Shown here: piece by piece, positions 8,024 through 16,272 of the stretch
Layout of the letters: each line of letters starts with the position of its first letter
Numbering within the stretch: position 1 is the first letter of the stretch
Notes under the pieces: generated by a model
Databases searched by the model: none
Told to the model about the DNA's origin: nothing
Seen by the model: the letters and a program-made list of their open reading frames with translations, nothing else
NCBI RefSeq assembly: GCF_014645815.1
Contig: NZ_BMML01000007.1
Location: 434,001-498,000, forward strand
Source of the DNA: Streptomyces fuscichromogenes
GTDB taxonomy: Bacteria > Actinomycetota > Actinomycetes > Streptomycetales > Streptomycetaceae
Reading direction: 5' to 3'
Length of the DNA stretch: 64,000 nucleotides
Translations under genes and position numbers: made by a program

Positions 8024-8920
8024 TTACGTCAGGGCGTTGGCAAGCAGCCGTACCAGGTCGGTCGTCGCGTCGGCAGCGAACAGCGCTGCCAGGGCGCCCA
8101 GCGCGAGAACGGCCGCCGCGGCCGACCAGAGATACGGGGGTGGACTCGTCTGCAGGGCCGCGATCCGGCGGGTGACCGCACGGTCCGTGAAGTTCAGGGC
8201 GCAGGCCGGGCGCGCGGCGCGGCCCGTGCTGAGGGCCGCCCGGGCCAGCGCACGGGCGGTGGTCCCGCGGTCCCCTACCTCGGTCGCCGCCTGCTCGTCC
8301 GCCCACCGCTCCACCAGGAACGTCACGGCCGAACGGACCGGCCCGAGCAGCGGGTCGGCGGCCGCGGCCAGCGTCACCGCCGTCACCAGACGGCCGTGCC
8401 GGTGGCGTAGATGGGCCCGTTCATGGGCCAGCAGCACCCGCCGTTCCGCCGGTGCCAGTGCGCCCAGCATCGCCGAGGTGACCAGGATGCGGCCCGGCCG
8501 GCCCGGGATCGCGAACGCCTGCGGCACCTCGCAGGCGGCCACCACCAGCTCGGTGTCCCGCGGATGCCCCTCGCACAGCCGTCGCAGCGCCCGCCGGGTG
8601 CGCCGCTCGGCGCGCACCGCCCGCTGCACCCGCCGGGCCACCACGGCCAGCGCCAGGCACGCGGCGACGCCGATCACCTCGGGCACCGGGTCGGCCAGCG
8701 GCCGCCCGTCCTCGTGGGCCTCCCGGATCACCGGCGGGACATCGCCCAGCAGCGCGGTGGTCAGCAGGATCAGGGACCAGGTGGTCGCGGCGGCGGTCAG
8801 CACGGCGGCGGACGTCAGCACGCGCGCCGCCAGCGCCGGGGCCATCCGGCGGCCGATCACCGGACTGACCAGGGGCAGCAACAGGGAGACCAGCAGCGGG
8901 GTGTAGACGTCGAACCTCAT
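8024..8920 (-). CDS. M56-family membrane zinc metallopeptidase (BlaR1-like)
   Basis: A 298-residue membrane protein with hydrophobic segments around residues 6-22, 32-58, 82-95 and near the C-terminus (270-292). The zinc site HERAH lies at residues 166-170 in the context LLAHERAHLRHRHG, with the downstream ERWADEQAA Glu region expected for the third ligand. M56 proteins relay envelope signals by proteolysis, classically cleaving BlaI/MecI repressors. The ATG overlaps the stop of the upstream BlaI-type gene by 4 bp (ATGA), the classic actinobacterial repressor-protease pair. It lacks the extracellular penicillin-binding domain of true BlaR1, so the signal sensed is unknown. Confidence 0.9.
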   Translation of the reverse strand: MRFDVYTPLLVSLLLPLVSPVIGRRMAPALAARVLTSAAVLTAAATTWSLILLTTALLGDVPPVIREAHEDGRPLADPVPEVIGVAACLALAVVARRVQRAVRAERRTRRALRRLCEGHPRDTELVVAACEVPQAFAIPGRPGRILVTSAMLGALAPAERRVLLAHERAHLRHRHGRLVTAVTLAAAADPLLGPVRSAVTFLVERWADEQAATEVGDRGTTARALARAALSTGRAARPACALNFTDRAVTRRIAALQTSPPPYLWSAAAAVLALGALAALFAADATTDLVRLLANALT

Positions 8921-9300
8921 GCGCCGCCTCCGGCGAACAGGTTCCGCAGCGCCCGCTCCTCCTCCGGGCTCAGCCGGGACACGAACTGCTGGAGCGCCGC
9001 GATCGGGTCGGGGCCCCGGTCCAGGGCCTCGTGCATGGCCTCGGCGGTCAGCTCCGCCGCGTTCTTCGCCGGCCGGTACGCACCGCGCCGTCCGTCGGCG
9101 TCCCGCAGGACGAGCCCTTTGTCGTACAGCCGTTTGAGGATGGTGTGGACCGTGTTGTACGCGAGCCCGCCGCCGATCTCGGTCTGGATCTCGGCCGGGG
9201 TCAACGGCCGTTCGGTCGCCCACAGGGCCGCCAGGACCTCGCTCTCCAGCTCTCCTGCGCTGCGCCGCTCCGCCCTGCCGCGGGACCCTGTGCCAGCCAT
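8917..9300 (-). CDS. BlaI/MecI/CopY-family transcriptional repressor
   Basis: A 127-residue winged-helix protein. LESEVLAALWATERPLTPAEIQ and LAYNTVHTILKRLYDKGLVL form the recognition helix-turn-helix typical of BlaI (compare T-V-x-T-x-L-x-R-L). The C-terminal helical part (residues 80-127) is the dimer domain that the partner protease normally cleaves. It is translationally coupled to the M56 peptidase gene. Autoregulation is usual for the family; a possible half-palindromic site (9310-9323) sits next to its start. Targets beyond the operon are unknown. It could be a BlaI-type regulator of cell-wall or respiratory stress genes rather than beta-lactam resistance. Confidence 0.92.
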   Translation of the reverse strand: MAGTGSRGRAERRSAGELESEVLAALWATERPLTPAEIQTEIGGGLAYNTVHTILKRLYDKGLVLRDADGRRGAYRPAKNAAELTAEAMHEALDRGPDPIAALQQFVSRLSPEEERALRNLFAGGGA

Positions 9301-9309
9301 GTCCCAACC

Positions 9310-9323
9310 TTACAGCGCGTAGT
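9310..9323. promoter_or_regulatory. Possible BlaI-type operator ahead of blaI-like gene
   Basis: TTACAGCGCGTAGT, read on the minus strand ACTAC-N5-GTAA, sits 10 bases upstream of the repressor start. It resembles the TACA/TGTA dyads bound by BlaI/MecI/CopY proteins but is imperfect. Confidence 0.25.
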
Positions 9324-9446
9324 GCCGCCGTTCGTATGGCCGCACCCGCGCTGCCTCCGCGGGTAAGTCCGTTTAGTTTGTCAGTGTTTGCTCCTGAAGC
9401 CCATGAGGGTCCTGCGCGCCGCAGGGGAACAGGGGTGGGTGTGTCG

Positions 9447-10394
9447 ATGGTCCCGAACGTGAACGCCACGCCCGTCCTGGGCCGCCGGGGACTCTACTGG
9501 CAGAGCGGTGTCTGCCTCGTGCTGCTGCTCGGCGCGGGCTGGCTGGTCAGGCGGCACTGGCCGGCCGTGGCGCACGGGGTGGTCCGGCTCGCCGTCGCCG
9601 ACCACGGGTGGCTGCTGGTGGCGGCCGGGGCGGCGGTCGGCACCTGGGCGTCCTCGGCGCTCGCCCAGCAGGGCGCGGTCGCCCGCCGGCTGCCCGTCGG
9701 ACGGCTGGTCGCCACGCAGTTCGCCGCCTCGGCCGCCAACCACGTGCTGCCCGCCGGGCTCGGCGCGGGCGCGGTGAACCTGCGGTTCCTGATGCGCTGC
9801 GGTCTCCCGGCGGGCCGCGGTGCGTCGGCCCTCGCGGTCAAGGCGGCCGCCGGCGCCGTGGTCCGGCTCGCCCTCGTCGCCGTCCTCGCCCCCGCCTGCC
9901 CGGGACTGCTGCGGATCCCGCACCTGTCCATGGCCGCGCTCCTCGCCGGGACCGCCGCGGCCGCTCTGGTCGGCGTGCTGCTCCGGGTCCGGGTCTGGCC
10001 CCGCTGCCGGGGCGCGGTGGCCGCCGTGACCGCCGACATCCGGGCCCTGCACGCCCGCCCGGTCCGGGCGGCCGCGCTGTGGGGCGGTTCGCTCGCCTTC
10101 GCCGGGCTGCACGCGGTGGTCCTCATCGCCGTGACCCGGGCCGTCGGACTGCCGCTGGCCCCGGCCCGGGTGGCGCTCCTCTACCTCGCGGCCAGCGGAG
10201 CCGCCGCGCTGCTGCCCACCCCGGGCGGTCTCGGCTCGCTCGACGCGGCCCTCGCGCTCGCCCTCACCGCCTCCGGCACCACGGCCGCCGCGGCCGCTTC
10301 CGCCGTGCTCGGCTACCGGCTGCTGACCGTGTGGCTGCCCCTGCTGCCGGGCCTGTTGGTGCTCGGCCTGCTGATCCGACGCCGGGCGCTGTGA
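9447..10394 (+). CDS. Lysylphosphatidylglycerol synthase transmembrane-region protein (UPF0104 family)
   Basis: An integral membrane protein of about 315 residues with roughly eight hydrophobic helices and little soluble sequence. LPAGLGAGAVNLRFLMRCGL near residue 92 and AALLPTPGGLGSLDAALALAL near residue 250 are characteristic of the UPF0104/LPG_synthase_TM family, where the PxPGGxGxxE-type motif is conserved. Family members flip or modify lipids or glycolipids; without the C-terminal aminoacyltransferase domain this one cannot be a full MprF, so its cargo is unknown. Starts at 9435, 9441 (GTG) and 9447 (ATG) are in frame; AGGGG at 9431 supports the ATG. Confidence 0.82.
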   Translation: MVPNVNATPVLGRRGLYWQSGVCLVLLLGAGWLVRRHWPAVAHGVVRLAVADHGWLLVAAGAAVGTWASSALAQQGAVARRLPVGRLVATQFAASAANHVLPAGLGAGAVNLRFLMRCGLPAGRGASALAVKAAAGAVVRLALVAVLAPACPGLLRIPHLSMAALLAGTAAAALVGVLLRVRVWPRCRGAVAAVTADIRALHARPVRAAALWGGSLAFAGLHAVVLIAVTRAVGLPLAPARVALLYLAASGAAALLPTPGGLGSLDAALALALTASGTTAAAAASAVLGYRLLTVWLPLLPGLLVLGLLIRRRAL

Positions 10395-10537
10395 CCGGGC
10401 AGGCGTCGTACGCCGTGGCTGCCCGCCGGTCCCGGTCATCGCGGCGGACGGCCTCGGACCCCCGGACGGCTGCCGGAGGCCGAAACGGCGGGCCTGACCG
10501 GGGACATGGCCGACCGGCGCCGCACCCGCCCCGACGC

Positions 10538-11221
10538 TCACGGCGTGGCCACCGGTCTCTCCGGTGCGTCGTGCGGTACCCATCTGTCCGGAACCCACCG
10601 GGCCGCCGCGCACGCGCAGACCCCGAGCCAGCCGTTCGCGAACAGCCAGCCGCCGATCACGTCGGTACACCAGTGCACGCCGAGAAACACCCGGGTGGCC
10701 CCGACGGCCAGGCCCCAGCAGGCGACGGCCAGGCACCACGGCGTGCGGCCCCGCGGGCCCCTGGCCCGGATCGCGAGGATCACGAGACCGGCGGCGAGCG
10801 CGGCCGTGGTGGTGTGTCCGGACGGGAACGACCAACCGGAGGCGGACGTCTGCCAGTCGGCCTGCGGCGGCCGGGCCCGCGCGATCAGCTCCATCACGGA
10901 GCTCCGGGCCGCCTGGCCCAGGGCGAGGCACCCCGCGCCGAGCAGCGCCGCGACCAGCCGCTGCCGCCGGGTCCGGCCCACGGCCACCCCGGCCGCCGTC
11001 ACCAGCGCGTACGGCACGATCCCGGTGCCGGTCGCGGTGACCCCGCGGGCCACGGCCACCGCCACGTCCGGACGGTGACCGAGGGACCAGGCCAGCAACG
11101 TGCGGTCCGGGCCGAGCGGGGTGCCGTGCCGGCCGGTCACGACCAGGGCCAGCACCGCGAACGCCGCCCAGGCCCCGAACGCGACGCTCCCCGCGAACTC
11201 CGCGGTCCTCTTGCGGTTCAT
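10538..11221 (-). CDS. PAP2-superfamily membrane phosphatase
   Basis: A 227-residue membrane protein with the three-part phosphatase signature: ARARPP (part of KxxxxxxRP), WSFPSGHTTT (PSGH) and ATRVFLGVHWCTDVIGG (SRxxxxxHxxxD). About five or six membrane helices surround these motifs. Such enzymes dephosphorylate lipid phosphates such as undecaprenyl pyrophosphate or phosphatidate at the outer membrane face. It is monocistronic and diverges from the iron-uptake operon. Its upstream region has three GTAGAC/GTCTAC half-sites that may be an operator (11276-11300). Confidence 0.9.
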   Translation of the reverse strand: MNRKRTAEFAGSVAFGAWAAFAVLALVVTGRHGTPLGPDRTLLAWSLGHRPDVAVAVARGVTATGTGIVPYALVTAAGVAVGRTRRQRLVAALLGAGCLALGQAARSSVMELIARARPPQADWQTSASGWSFPSGHTTTAALAAGLVILAIRARGPRGRTPWCLAVACWGLAVGATRVFLGVHWCTDVIGGWLFANGWLGVCACAAARWVPDRWVPHDAPERPVATP

Positions 11222-11275
11222 GACGCCGGCGACGGCCCTTTCCGATGACTGCGAAGCTCCGGTGACTGCGAAGGC

Positions 11276-11300
11276 GTAGACGGTCTACCCGAATGTAGAC
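11276..11300. promoter_or_regulatory. Candidate operator: CTAC-N6-GTAG palindrome with a third half-site (PAP2 side)
   Basis: GTAGAC-G-GTCTAC (11276-11288) abuts GTCTAC-N6-GTAGAC (11283-11300), giving three half-sites about 55-80 bp upstream of the PAP2 gene. The CTAC-N6-GTAG core recurs at 11388-11401 on the efeU side of the same intergenic region. Confidence 0.45.
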
Positions 11301-11385
11301 GAACGACGTCCGGCCGGTGTTCCCGGGCGTGCGCGTCCGCGTCCGGCGCGGCTTTTGCCGCACCATTACCAGTTCATGACCGGCT

Positions 11386-11403
11386 GACTACATGGGTGTA
11401 GTC
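11386..11403. promoter_or_regulatory. Candidate operator: GACTACA-N4-TGTAGTC palindrome upstream of efeU
   Basis: A perfect 7-bp inverted repeat, 84-101 bp upstream of the permease start. It has the same CTAC-N6-GTAG core as the site in front of the divergent PAP2 gene and resembles TACA/TGTA dyads bound by BlaI/CopY-type repressors. Confidence 0.45.
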
Positions 11404-11420
11404 ATCATGGTCGGCGGAGT

Positions 11421-11432
11421 AAGGCATGCCTT
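11421..11432. promoter_or_regulatory. Iron-box-like palindrome upstream of efeU
   Basis: AAGGCATGCCTT is a perfect 12-bp palindrome 55-66 bp upstream of the iron permease. Its AGGC-N3-CCT core matches the centre of the DmdR/IdeR iron box (TTAGGTTAGGCTAACCTAA), but the outer positions match poorly. Context makes iron control plausible. Confidence 0.4.
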
Positions 11433-11486
11433 CACTAAGTTCGAGCCAATGGGCGGGGACGGGCCTGCCGGGGAGGGCTGCGACGG

Positions 11487-13622
11487 ATGTGGGACGACGC
11501 GTTTCCTAGTTTCCTGATCGGGCTGAGGGAAGGTCTTGAAGCCGGACTGATCGTCTCGATCCTCGTCGCCACGCTGGTGCGGGCGGGGGCCGCGAACCGG
11601 CTGGCGCAGGTGTGGACGGGTGTGCTGGCCGCGATCGCACTGGCGATGAGCTTCGGCGCGGTGCTCACCTTCACCGCCGCCTCCCTCTCCGCGACCGCCC
11701 AGGAGGCCTTCGGCGGCGTCCTCAGCGTGATCGCGGTCGCCTTCGTCACCGCGATGGTCTTCTGGATGCGGCGCTCGGCCCGCAGTCTCGCCGGCGACAT
11801 CAGGCAGAAGGTCACCGGGGCCCTGGCCATGGGCTCGGGCGTGCTGATCCTGACCTCGTTCCTCGCGGTCGGCCGCGAGGGCCTGGAGACCGCGCTGTTC
11901 CTGTGGACCACCGCCCGGGCGGCCGGTGAGTCCGCGGGCCCCCTGACCGGCGCCGGGATCGGCCTGGTCCTGGCGGCCGGCCTGTGCTGGGGCCTGTACC
12001 GGCGCGTACTGAAGATCAACCTCTCGAGGTTCTTCACCTACACGGGTGCCGTCCTGATCGTGATCGCGTCCGGTGTCCTCGGCTACGGCCTGCGCGACCT
12101 CCAGGAGGGCGGCGTCCTCCCGGGCAACACGGCGTACGCCTTCGACCTCGGCGCCCACATCGACGCGGGCTCCTGGTACAGCACCCTCCTCCAGGGCGTC
12201 CTCAACATCACCCCGGCGATGACGTGGCTCCAGGTGGCCGGGTACATCGGCTACCTCGCGGTCGTCATGACCCTGTTCGTGCGGGGAGTGCGGACCGCGG
12301 CACCGAAGCCGGCCGACAGGCCGGAGCGGCAGGCGGAGCCCTCCGCCGCGAAGCCTGGAACGCCGACGCCGACGCAGTCGGAGCCTGCCGCCGAGCGCTC
12401 CGAGCCGGAGGCCTCCGCCGGGCGGCCCGAACCCGGCCCGGAGCCCGCCGGGGGGCCGCGGCGCCGGCCTGCCTGGGTGGTTCCCGTCGCCGTGGTCGCC
12501 GTGCCGGCCGTCGTCGCCGGGCTCGTCGTCGCCGTCGCCCGGCCCAAGCCGGCCGGCGGCCAGACCGTCGCCGTCTCCGAGACCGAGTGCGGCAAGGGCT
12601 TCACCGCGCCGAAGCCGGGCCGGCAGACCTTCCGGATGCAGAACACCGGCAGCAAGACCTCCGAGGTGTATCTGATCGACCCGAGCAGCAACGCGGTCTA
12701 CGGCGAGGTCGAGGGCCTCGCTCCCGGCACCACCCGTGATCTGGTCGCCACGGTGGCCGGCGGCACCTACGCCTGGCGCTGTGTCCCCTCCAGCGGCAAG
12801 GCCGTCACCTCCGAGTCGGTCACCGTCAGCGGCGGCACAGGCGGCACCAAGGCGGTCGTACCGGTCTCCGAGGCGGACCTCGCGGCACCGCTGGCGGCGT
12901 ACAAGGCGTACGTCGAACGGGGTCTGGCCACCCTGGTCGCGCAGACCCGCACCCTCGACGCCGACATCGCGGGCAACCACCTGGCCAAGGCCCGCACCGA
13001 CTGGCTGACCGCCCACCTCACCTATTCCTCCCTCGGCGCCGCCTACGGCACCTTCGAGGACTACGACAAGAAGATCAACGGCCGTGCCGACGGCCTCTCG
13101 GGCGGCGTGGCCGACCGGGACTTCGCCGGGTTCCACCGGGTCGAGTACGGGCTGTGGCACGCGCAGACCGCCGGGCAGCTGAAGGCTCCGGTCCAGGCGC
13201 TCGCCGACGCGGCGGCCGGGCTCCAGAAGGCGTTCCCGGCCCAGGACTTCGACCCGGGCGACCTGCCGCTGCGCGCCCACGAGATCCTGGAGAACACCCT
13301 CCAGTTCGAGCTGACCGCCGACACCGACGAGGGCAGCGGCACCAACCTCGCCACCGCGAACGCCAACCTCGCCGGCACCCGCGAGCTGCTGACCGTGCTC
13401 CGGCCGCTGCTCACCACCCGGGCGCCGAAGCTGCTGCCGACCGTCGACGCGGACATCGCCCGTCTCCAGAAACTCCTGGACGCCGAGCACCAGGGCGCGA
13501 CCTGGACCCCGGTCGAGGGGCTCGACACCGTCACCCGGCAGCGCATCGCCGGTGCCACCGGACAGCTCCTCGAAGACCTCTCCCCGGTGCCGGACCTCCT
13601 GGAGATCAGGAAGTCCGCCTGA
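11487..13622 (+). CDS. efeU: EfeU-EfeO fusion: FTR1-family iron permease with cupredoxin and M75 (imelysin-like) domains
   Basis: A 711-residue two-part protein. Residues 1-270 are a seven-helix FTR1 permease with both iron-binding motifs, REGLE at 14-18 and REGLE at 130-134. After an acidic, Pro-rich linker (about 275-325), a further membrane helix (about 332-352) leads to a cupredoxin-like EfeO domain (about 365-455) and an M75 domain (470-705) with the HxxE metal motif at His550-Glu553. In most bacteria EfeU and EfeO are separate proteins; here they are one chain, which would hold the substrate-binding domain outside beside the channel. GGGAGGG precedes the ATG. The stop overlaps a possible start of efeB. 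Confidence 0.92.
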   Translation: MWDDAFPSFLIGLREGLEAGLIVSILVATLVRAGAANRLAQVWTGVLAAIALAMSFGAVLTFTAASLSATAQEAFGGVLSVIAVAFVTAMVFWMRRSARSLAGDIRQKVTGALAMGSGVLILTSFLAVGREGLETALFLWTTARAAGESAGPLTGAGIGLVLAAGLCWGLYRRVLKINLSRFFTYTGAVLIVIASGVLGYGLRDLQEGGVLPGNTAYAFDLGAHIDAGSWYSTLLQGVLNITPAMTWLQVAGYIGYLAVVMTLFVRGVRTAAPKPADRPERQAEPSAAKPGTPTPTQSEPAAERSEPEASAGRPEPGPEPAGGPRRRPAWVVPVAVVAVPAVVAGLVVAVARPKPAGGQTVAVSETECGKGFTAPKPGRQTFRMQNTGSKTSEVYLIDPSSNAVYGEVEGLAPGTTRDLVATVAGGTYAWRCVPSSGKAVTSESVTVSGGTGGTKAVVPVSEADLAAPLAAYKAYVERGLATLVAQTRTLDADIAGNHLAKARTDWLTAHLTYSSLGAAYGTFEDYDKKINGRADGLSGGVADRDFAGFHRVEYGLWHAQTAGQLKAPVQALADAAAGLQKAFPAQDFDPGDLPLRAHEILENTLQFELTADTDEGSGTNLATANANLAGTRELLTVLRPLLTTRAPKLLPTVDADIARLQKLLDAEHQGATWTPVEGLDTVTRQRIAGATGQLLEDLSPVPDLLEIRKSA

Positions 13623-13669
13623 TGAAGCGCGCAGAGCACCCGCACCCGTACGACGAAGGGAACCCTCCG

Positions 13670-14941
13670 ATGTCCGCTGCCGACACCCCGTCCTGCCCGA
13701 TGGGCGCCGGCCGCCGTTCCTTCGTGCGGACGGCGCTGGGCGCCGGGGCCGCGGGCGCGGTCCTGGCCGGCGGCGGCTTCGCCCTGAGCCAGGCCGGCGG
13801 CGCCGCCGAGGCCCAGGCAGCCGACGCGAGCGGCACCACCGAGATCCCCTTCCACGGCACCCACCAGGCCGGCATCCTCACCCCGGCCCCGGCCGCCGCC
13901 ACCTTCGTCTCCCTGGACGTCATCGCCGACAGCCGGCAGGAGCTCACCGACCTGCTGAAGACGATCACCGCGCGGGCCCGCTTCCTCACCTCCGGCGGCA
14001 CCCCCGAGGACCTCGGCGTCGGCGCGCCGCCCGCCGACAACGGCATCCTCGGCCCCACGGTGCCCTCCGACGCGCTGACCGTCACCGTCGGCGTCGGCGC
14101 CTCCCTGTTCGACGACCGCTACGGCCTCGCCAAGGCCCGGCCGGTCCGGCTGACCCCGATGCGGACCTTCCCGAACGACAACCTGAACGCCGCCGAGTGC
14201 CATGGCGACCTCTCGCTGCAGATCTGCGCCAACAGCACGGACACCGTGCTGCACGCGCTGCGGGACATCGCCAAGCACACCCGGGGCGCCATGCAGATCA
14301 AGTGGCGCATCGACGGCTTCCAGAACGCCCCGCGGCCGACCGGCGCCCAGCGCAACCTGCTCGGCTTCAAGGACGGCATCGCCAACCCGGACGTCACCTC
14401 GGCCCGCGAGACCGACCGGCTGATCTGGGTCGGGGAGGGCCAGGGCGAGCCGGCCTGGGCGACGGGCGGCAGCTACCAGGTGATCCGGATCATCCGGATG
14501 CTCGTCGAGTTCTGGGACCGGGTCTCGCTGAGCGAGCAGGAGCTGATGTTCGGCCGCCGCAAGGACACCGGCGCCCCGCTGGACGGCGCCAAGGAGACCG
14601 ACATCCCCAACTACGCCAAGGATCCGAAGGGCAACGCCATCCCGCTGGACGCCCACATCCGGCTCGCCAACCCGCGTACCTCCAAGTCCGACAGCACCCG
14701 CATCCTGCGCCGCGGCTACAACTACGACCGGGGCGTGGACAGCGTCGGCAACCTCGACATGGGCCTGGCCTTCTGCTGCTACAACCAGGACGTCCAGCGT
14801 CAGTTCGAGGCGACCCAGACCCGGCTGATCGACGAGCCGCTCGTCGACTACATCTCCCCGACCGGCGGCGGCTACTTCTTCGCCCTGCCGGGCGTGAAGA
14901 ACGCCAGGGACTGGCTGGGGAGCGGGCTGCTGGCGGTGTGA
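13670..14941 (+). CDS. efeB: EfeB: Tat-exported Dyp-type haem peroxidase / deferrochelatase
   Basis: A 423-residue protein with a twin-arginine signal (GRRSFVRTALGAGAAGAVLAG) cleaved near AQA. The peroxidase body has the Dyp signature GFKDGIANP (the GxxDG motif with the distal Asp), a proximal haem-His region and the ILRRGYNYDRG and FCCYNQDVQRQFE motifs of EfeB/TyfA-like Dyp enzymes. It oxidises ferrous iron or extracts iron from haem outside the membrane and feeds EfeUO. The ATG at 13670 has GAAGGG nine bases upstream; an alternative ATG at 13622 overlaps the efeUO stop (TGATG) and would add 16 residues. Confidence 0.93.
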   Translation: MSAADTPSCPMGAGRRSFVRTALGAGAAGAVLAGGGFALSQAGGAAEAQAADASGTTEIPFHGTHQAGILTPAPAAATFVSLDVIADSRQELTDLLKTITARARFLTSGGTPEDLGVGAPPADNGILGPTVPSDALTVTVGVGASLFDDRYGLAKARPVRLTPMRTFPNDNLNAAECHGDLSLQICANSTDTVLHALRDIAKHTRGAMQIKWRIDGFQNAPRPTGAQRNLLGFKDGIANPDVTSARETDRLIWVGEGQGEPAWATGGSYQVIRIIRMLVEFWDRVSLSEQELMFGRRKDTGAPLDGAKETDIPNYAKDPKGNAIPLDAHIRLANPRTSKSDSTRILRRGYNYDRGVDSVGNLDMGLAFCCYNQDVQRQFEATQTRLIDEPLVDYISPTGGGYFFALPGVKNARDWLGSGLLAV

Positions 14942-14951
14942 CCGGCGAACC

Positions 14952-14989
14952 GGCCTTTACCTTTCCATGACCTTCTCTTGGTGAAGGCC
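14952..14989 (+). terminator. Hairpin terminator after efeB
   Basis: GGCCTTTACC pairs with GGTGAAGGCC (one G-T wobble) around an 18-nt loop, 10 bp after the efeB stop. Confidence 0.5.
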
Positions 14990-15003
14990 TGGTGCGGGCG
15001 TTG

Positions 15004-15020
15004 ATGCGAACGATTTGCAA
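15004..15020. promoter_or_regulatory. Nur-box-like site upstream of the nickel/cobalt transporter gene
   Basis: ATGCGA-ACGAT-TTGCAA fits the tTGCaa-N5-ttGCAA inverted-repeat consensus known for the nickel-responsive Fur-family regulator Nur of Streptomyces coelicolor, with the right half-site perfect and the spacing exact. It lies 70-86 bp upstream of a NiCoT permease start, where repression by Ni-Nur would make sense. Confidence 0.65.
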
Positions 15021-15089
15021 GTGCGGGAAGATGGCACAAGGCTGCCGCTGGCAGCTGCCTGTTGCTCGACCGAAGGATGTCACCTCCCG

Positions 15090-16250
15090 ATGACGGCCAC
15101 CCCTGGTTCCGCCCCGTCCCTTCCCGTCCAGGCCGAAGCCAAGCGCTCGGCCTGGCGCCGTGTCCGGGGTTCCATGACCCGGCAGGAGTGGACCAGGGTC
15201 GGCGGGATGGCCGGCTTCGTGCTCGCGCTGCACGTCATCGGCTGGGGCACGCTGGTCGGGATCATCGCCCCGCAGCACTTCAGCGTGGGCACCGAGTCCT
15301 TCGGCATAGGCATCGGCGTGACCGCGTACACGCTGGGCATGCGGCACGCCTTCGACGCCGACCACATCGCGGCCATCGACAACACCACCCGCAAGCTGAT
15401 GGGCGAGGGGCAGCGGCCGCTGTCGGTCGGATTCTGGTTCTCCCTCGGCCACTCCAGCATCGTCTTCGGCCTCTCCCTGCTGCTCTCCTTCGGCATGAAG
15501 GCCCTGGCCGGACCGGTCGAGGACGACGGCTCGCACCTCCACGAGGTCACCGGCCTGATCGGTACGACCGTCTCCGGGACCTTCCTCTATCTCATCGCCG
15601 GCATCAACCTCGTCATCCTGGCCGGCATCTGGAAGGTCTTCCGGCAGATGCGCTCCGGCGCCTACGACGAGGCCGCGCTGGAGACGCAGCTGAACAACCG
15701 CGGCTTCATGAACCGCTTCCTGGGCCGGGTCACCGGCTCGATCAGCAAGCCCTGGCAGATGTACCCGCTCGGCCTGCTGTTCGGGCTCGGCTTCGACACG
15801 GCGACGGAGATCGCGCTGCTCGTGCTGGCCGGCTCCGGCGCCGCCTCCGGCCTGCCCTGGTACGCCATCCTCACCCTGCCGGTGCTCTTCGCGGCCGGGA
15901 TGTCGCTGCTGGACACCATCGACGGCTCGTTCATGAACTTCGCCTACGAGTGGGCGTTCTCCAAGCCGGTCCGCAAGGTCTACTACAACCTCACCATCAC
16001 CGGCCTGTCGGTGGCCGTCGCGCTGATCATCGGTACCGTGGAACTCCTCGGTCTGCTCGCCGACAAGATGCACCTGCACGGCTTCTTCTGGGACTGGGTC
16101 GCCGGGCTCGACCTCAACATCGTCGGCTTCGTCATCGTCGGCCTCTTCTTCGCGACCTGGGTGATCGCCCTGCTGATCTGGAAGGCGGGCCGCATCGAGG
16201 AGAAATGGACCACGGGCCTGGCCCGGCCCGCGGAGCAGACCGAGGGCTGA
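15090..16250 (+). CDS. NiCoT-family nickel/cobalt permease (HoxN/NixA type)
   Basis: A 386-residue membrane protein with about eight helices. The hallmark motif RHAFDADHIAAIDNTTR (HX4DH) sits in helix II near residue 86, and LGHSSIVF and LGFDTATEIALL are the other conserved NiCoT signatures. It imports Ni2+ and/or Co2+ with high affinity across the cytoplasmic membrane; metal preference cannot be read off. I start at the ATG at 15090, with GAAGGA 12 bases upstream; the open frame extends back to 15015 but that part lies in the probable operator region. The upstream Nur-box-like site argues for nickel as the regulated metal. Confidence 0.92.
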   Translation: MTATPGSAPSLPVQAEAKRSAWRRVRGSMTRQEWTRVGGMAGFVLALHVIGWGTLVGIIAPQHFSVGTESFGIGIGVTAYTLGMRHAFDADHIAAIDNTTRKLMGEGQRPLSVGFWFSLGHSSIVFGLSLLLSFGMKALAGPVEDDGSHLHEVTGLIGTTVSGTFLYLIAGINLVILAGIWKVFRQMRSGAYDEAALETQLNNRGFMNRFLGRVTGSISKPWQMYPLGLLFGLGFDTATEIALLVLAGSGAASGLPWYAILTLPVLFAAGMSLLDTIDGSFMNFAYEWAFSKPVRKVYYNLTITGLSVAVALIIGTVELLGLLADKMHLHGFFWDWVAGLDLNIVGFVIVGLFFATWVIALLIWKAGRIEEKWTTGLARPAEQTEG

Positions 16251-16254
16251 GCCA

Positions 16255-16272
16255 GCGCCCCTGAAGGGGCGC
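16255..16272. terminator. Hairpin terminator after the nickel transporter gene
   Basis: GCGCCCCT-GA-AGGGGCGC is a perfect 8-bp stem with a 2-nt loop, 5 bp after the stop codon, between convergent genes. Confidence 0.55.

Noticed and set aside
8024..9300. Beta-lactamase regulatory system (blaR1-blaI)
   Set aside because: The M56 protein lacks the penicillin-sensing domain and no beta-lactamase gene is adjacent, so resistance was not claimed.
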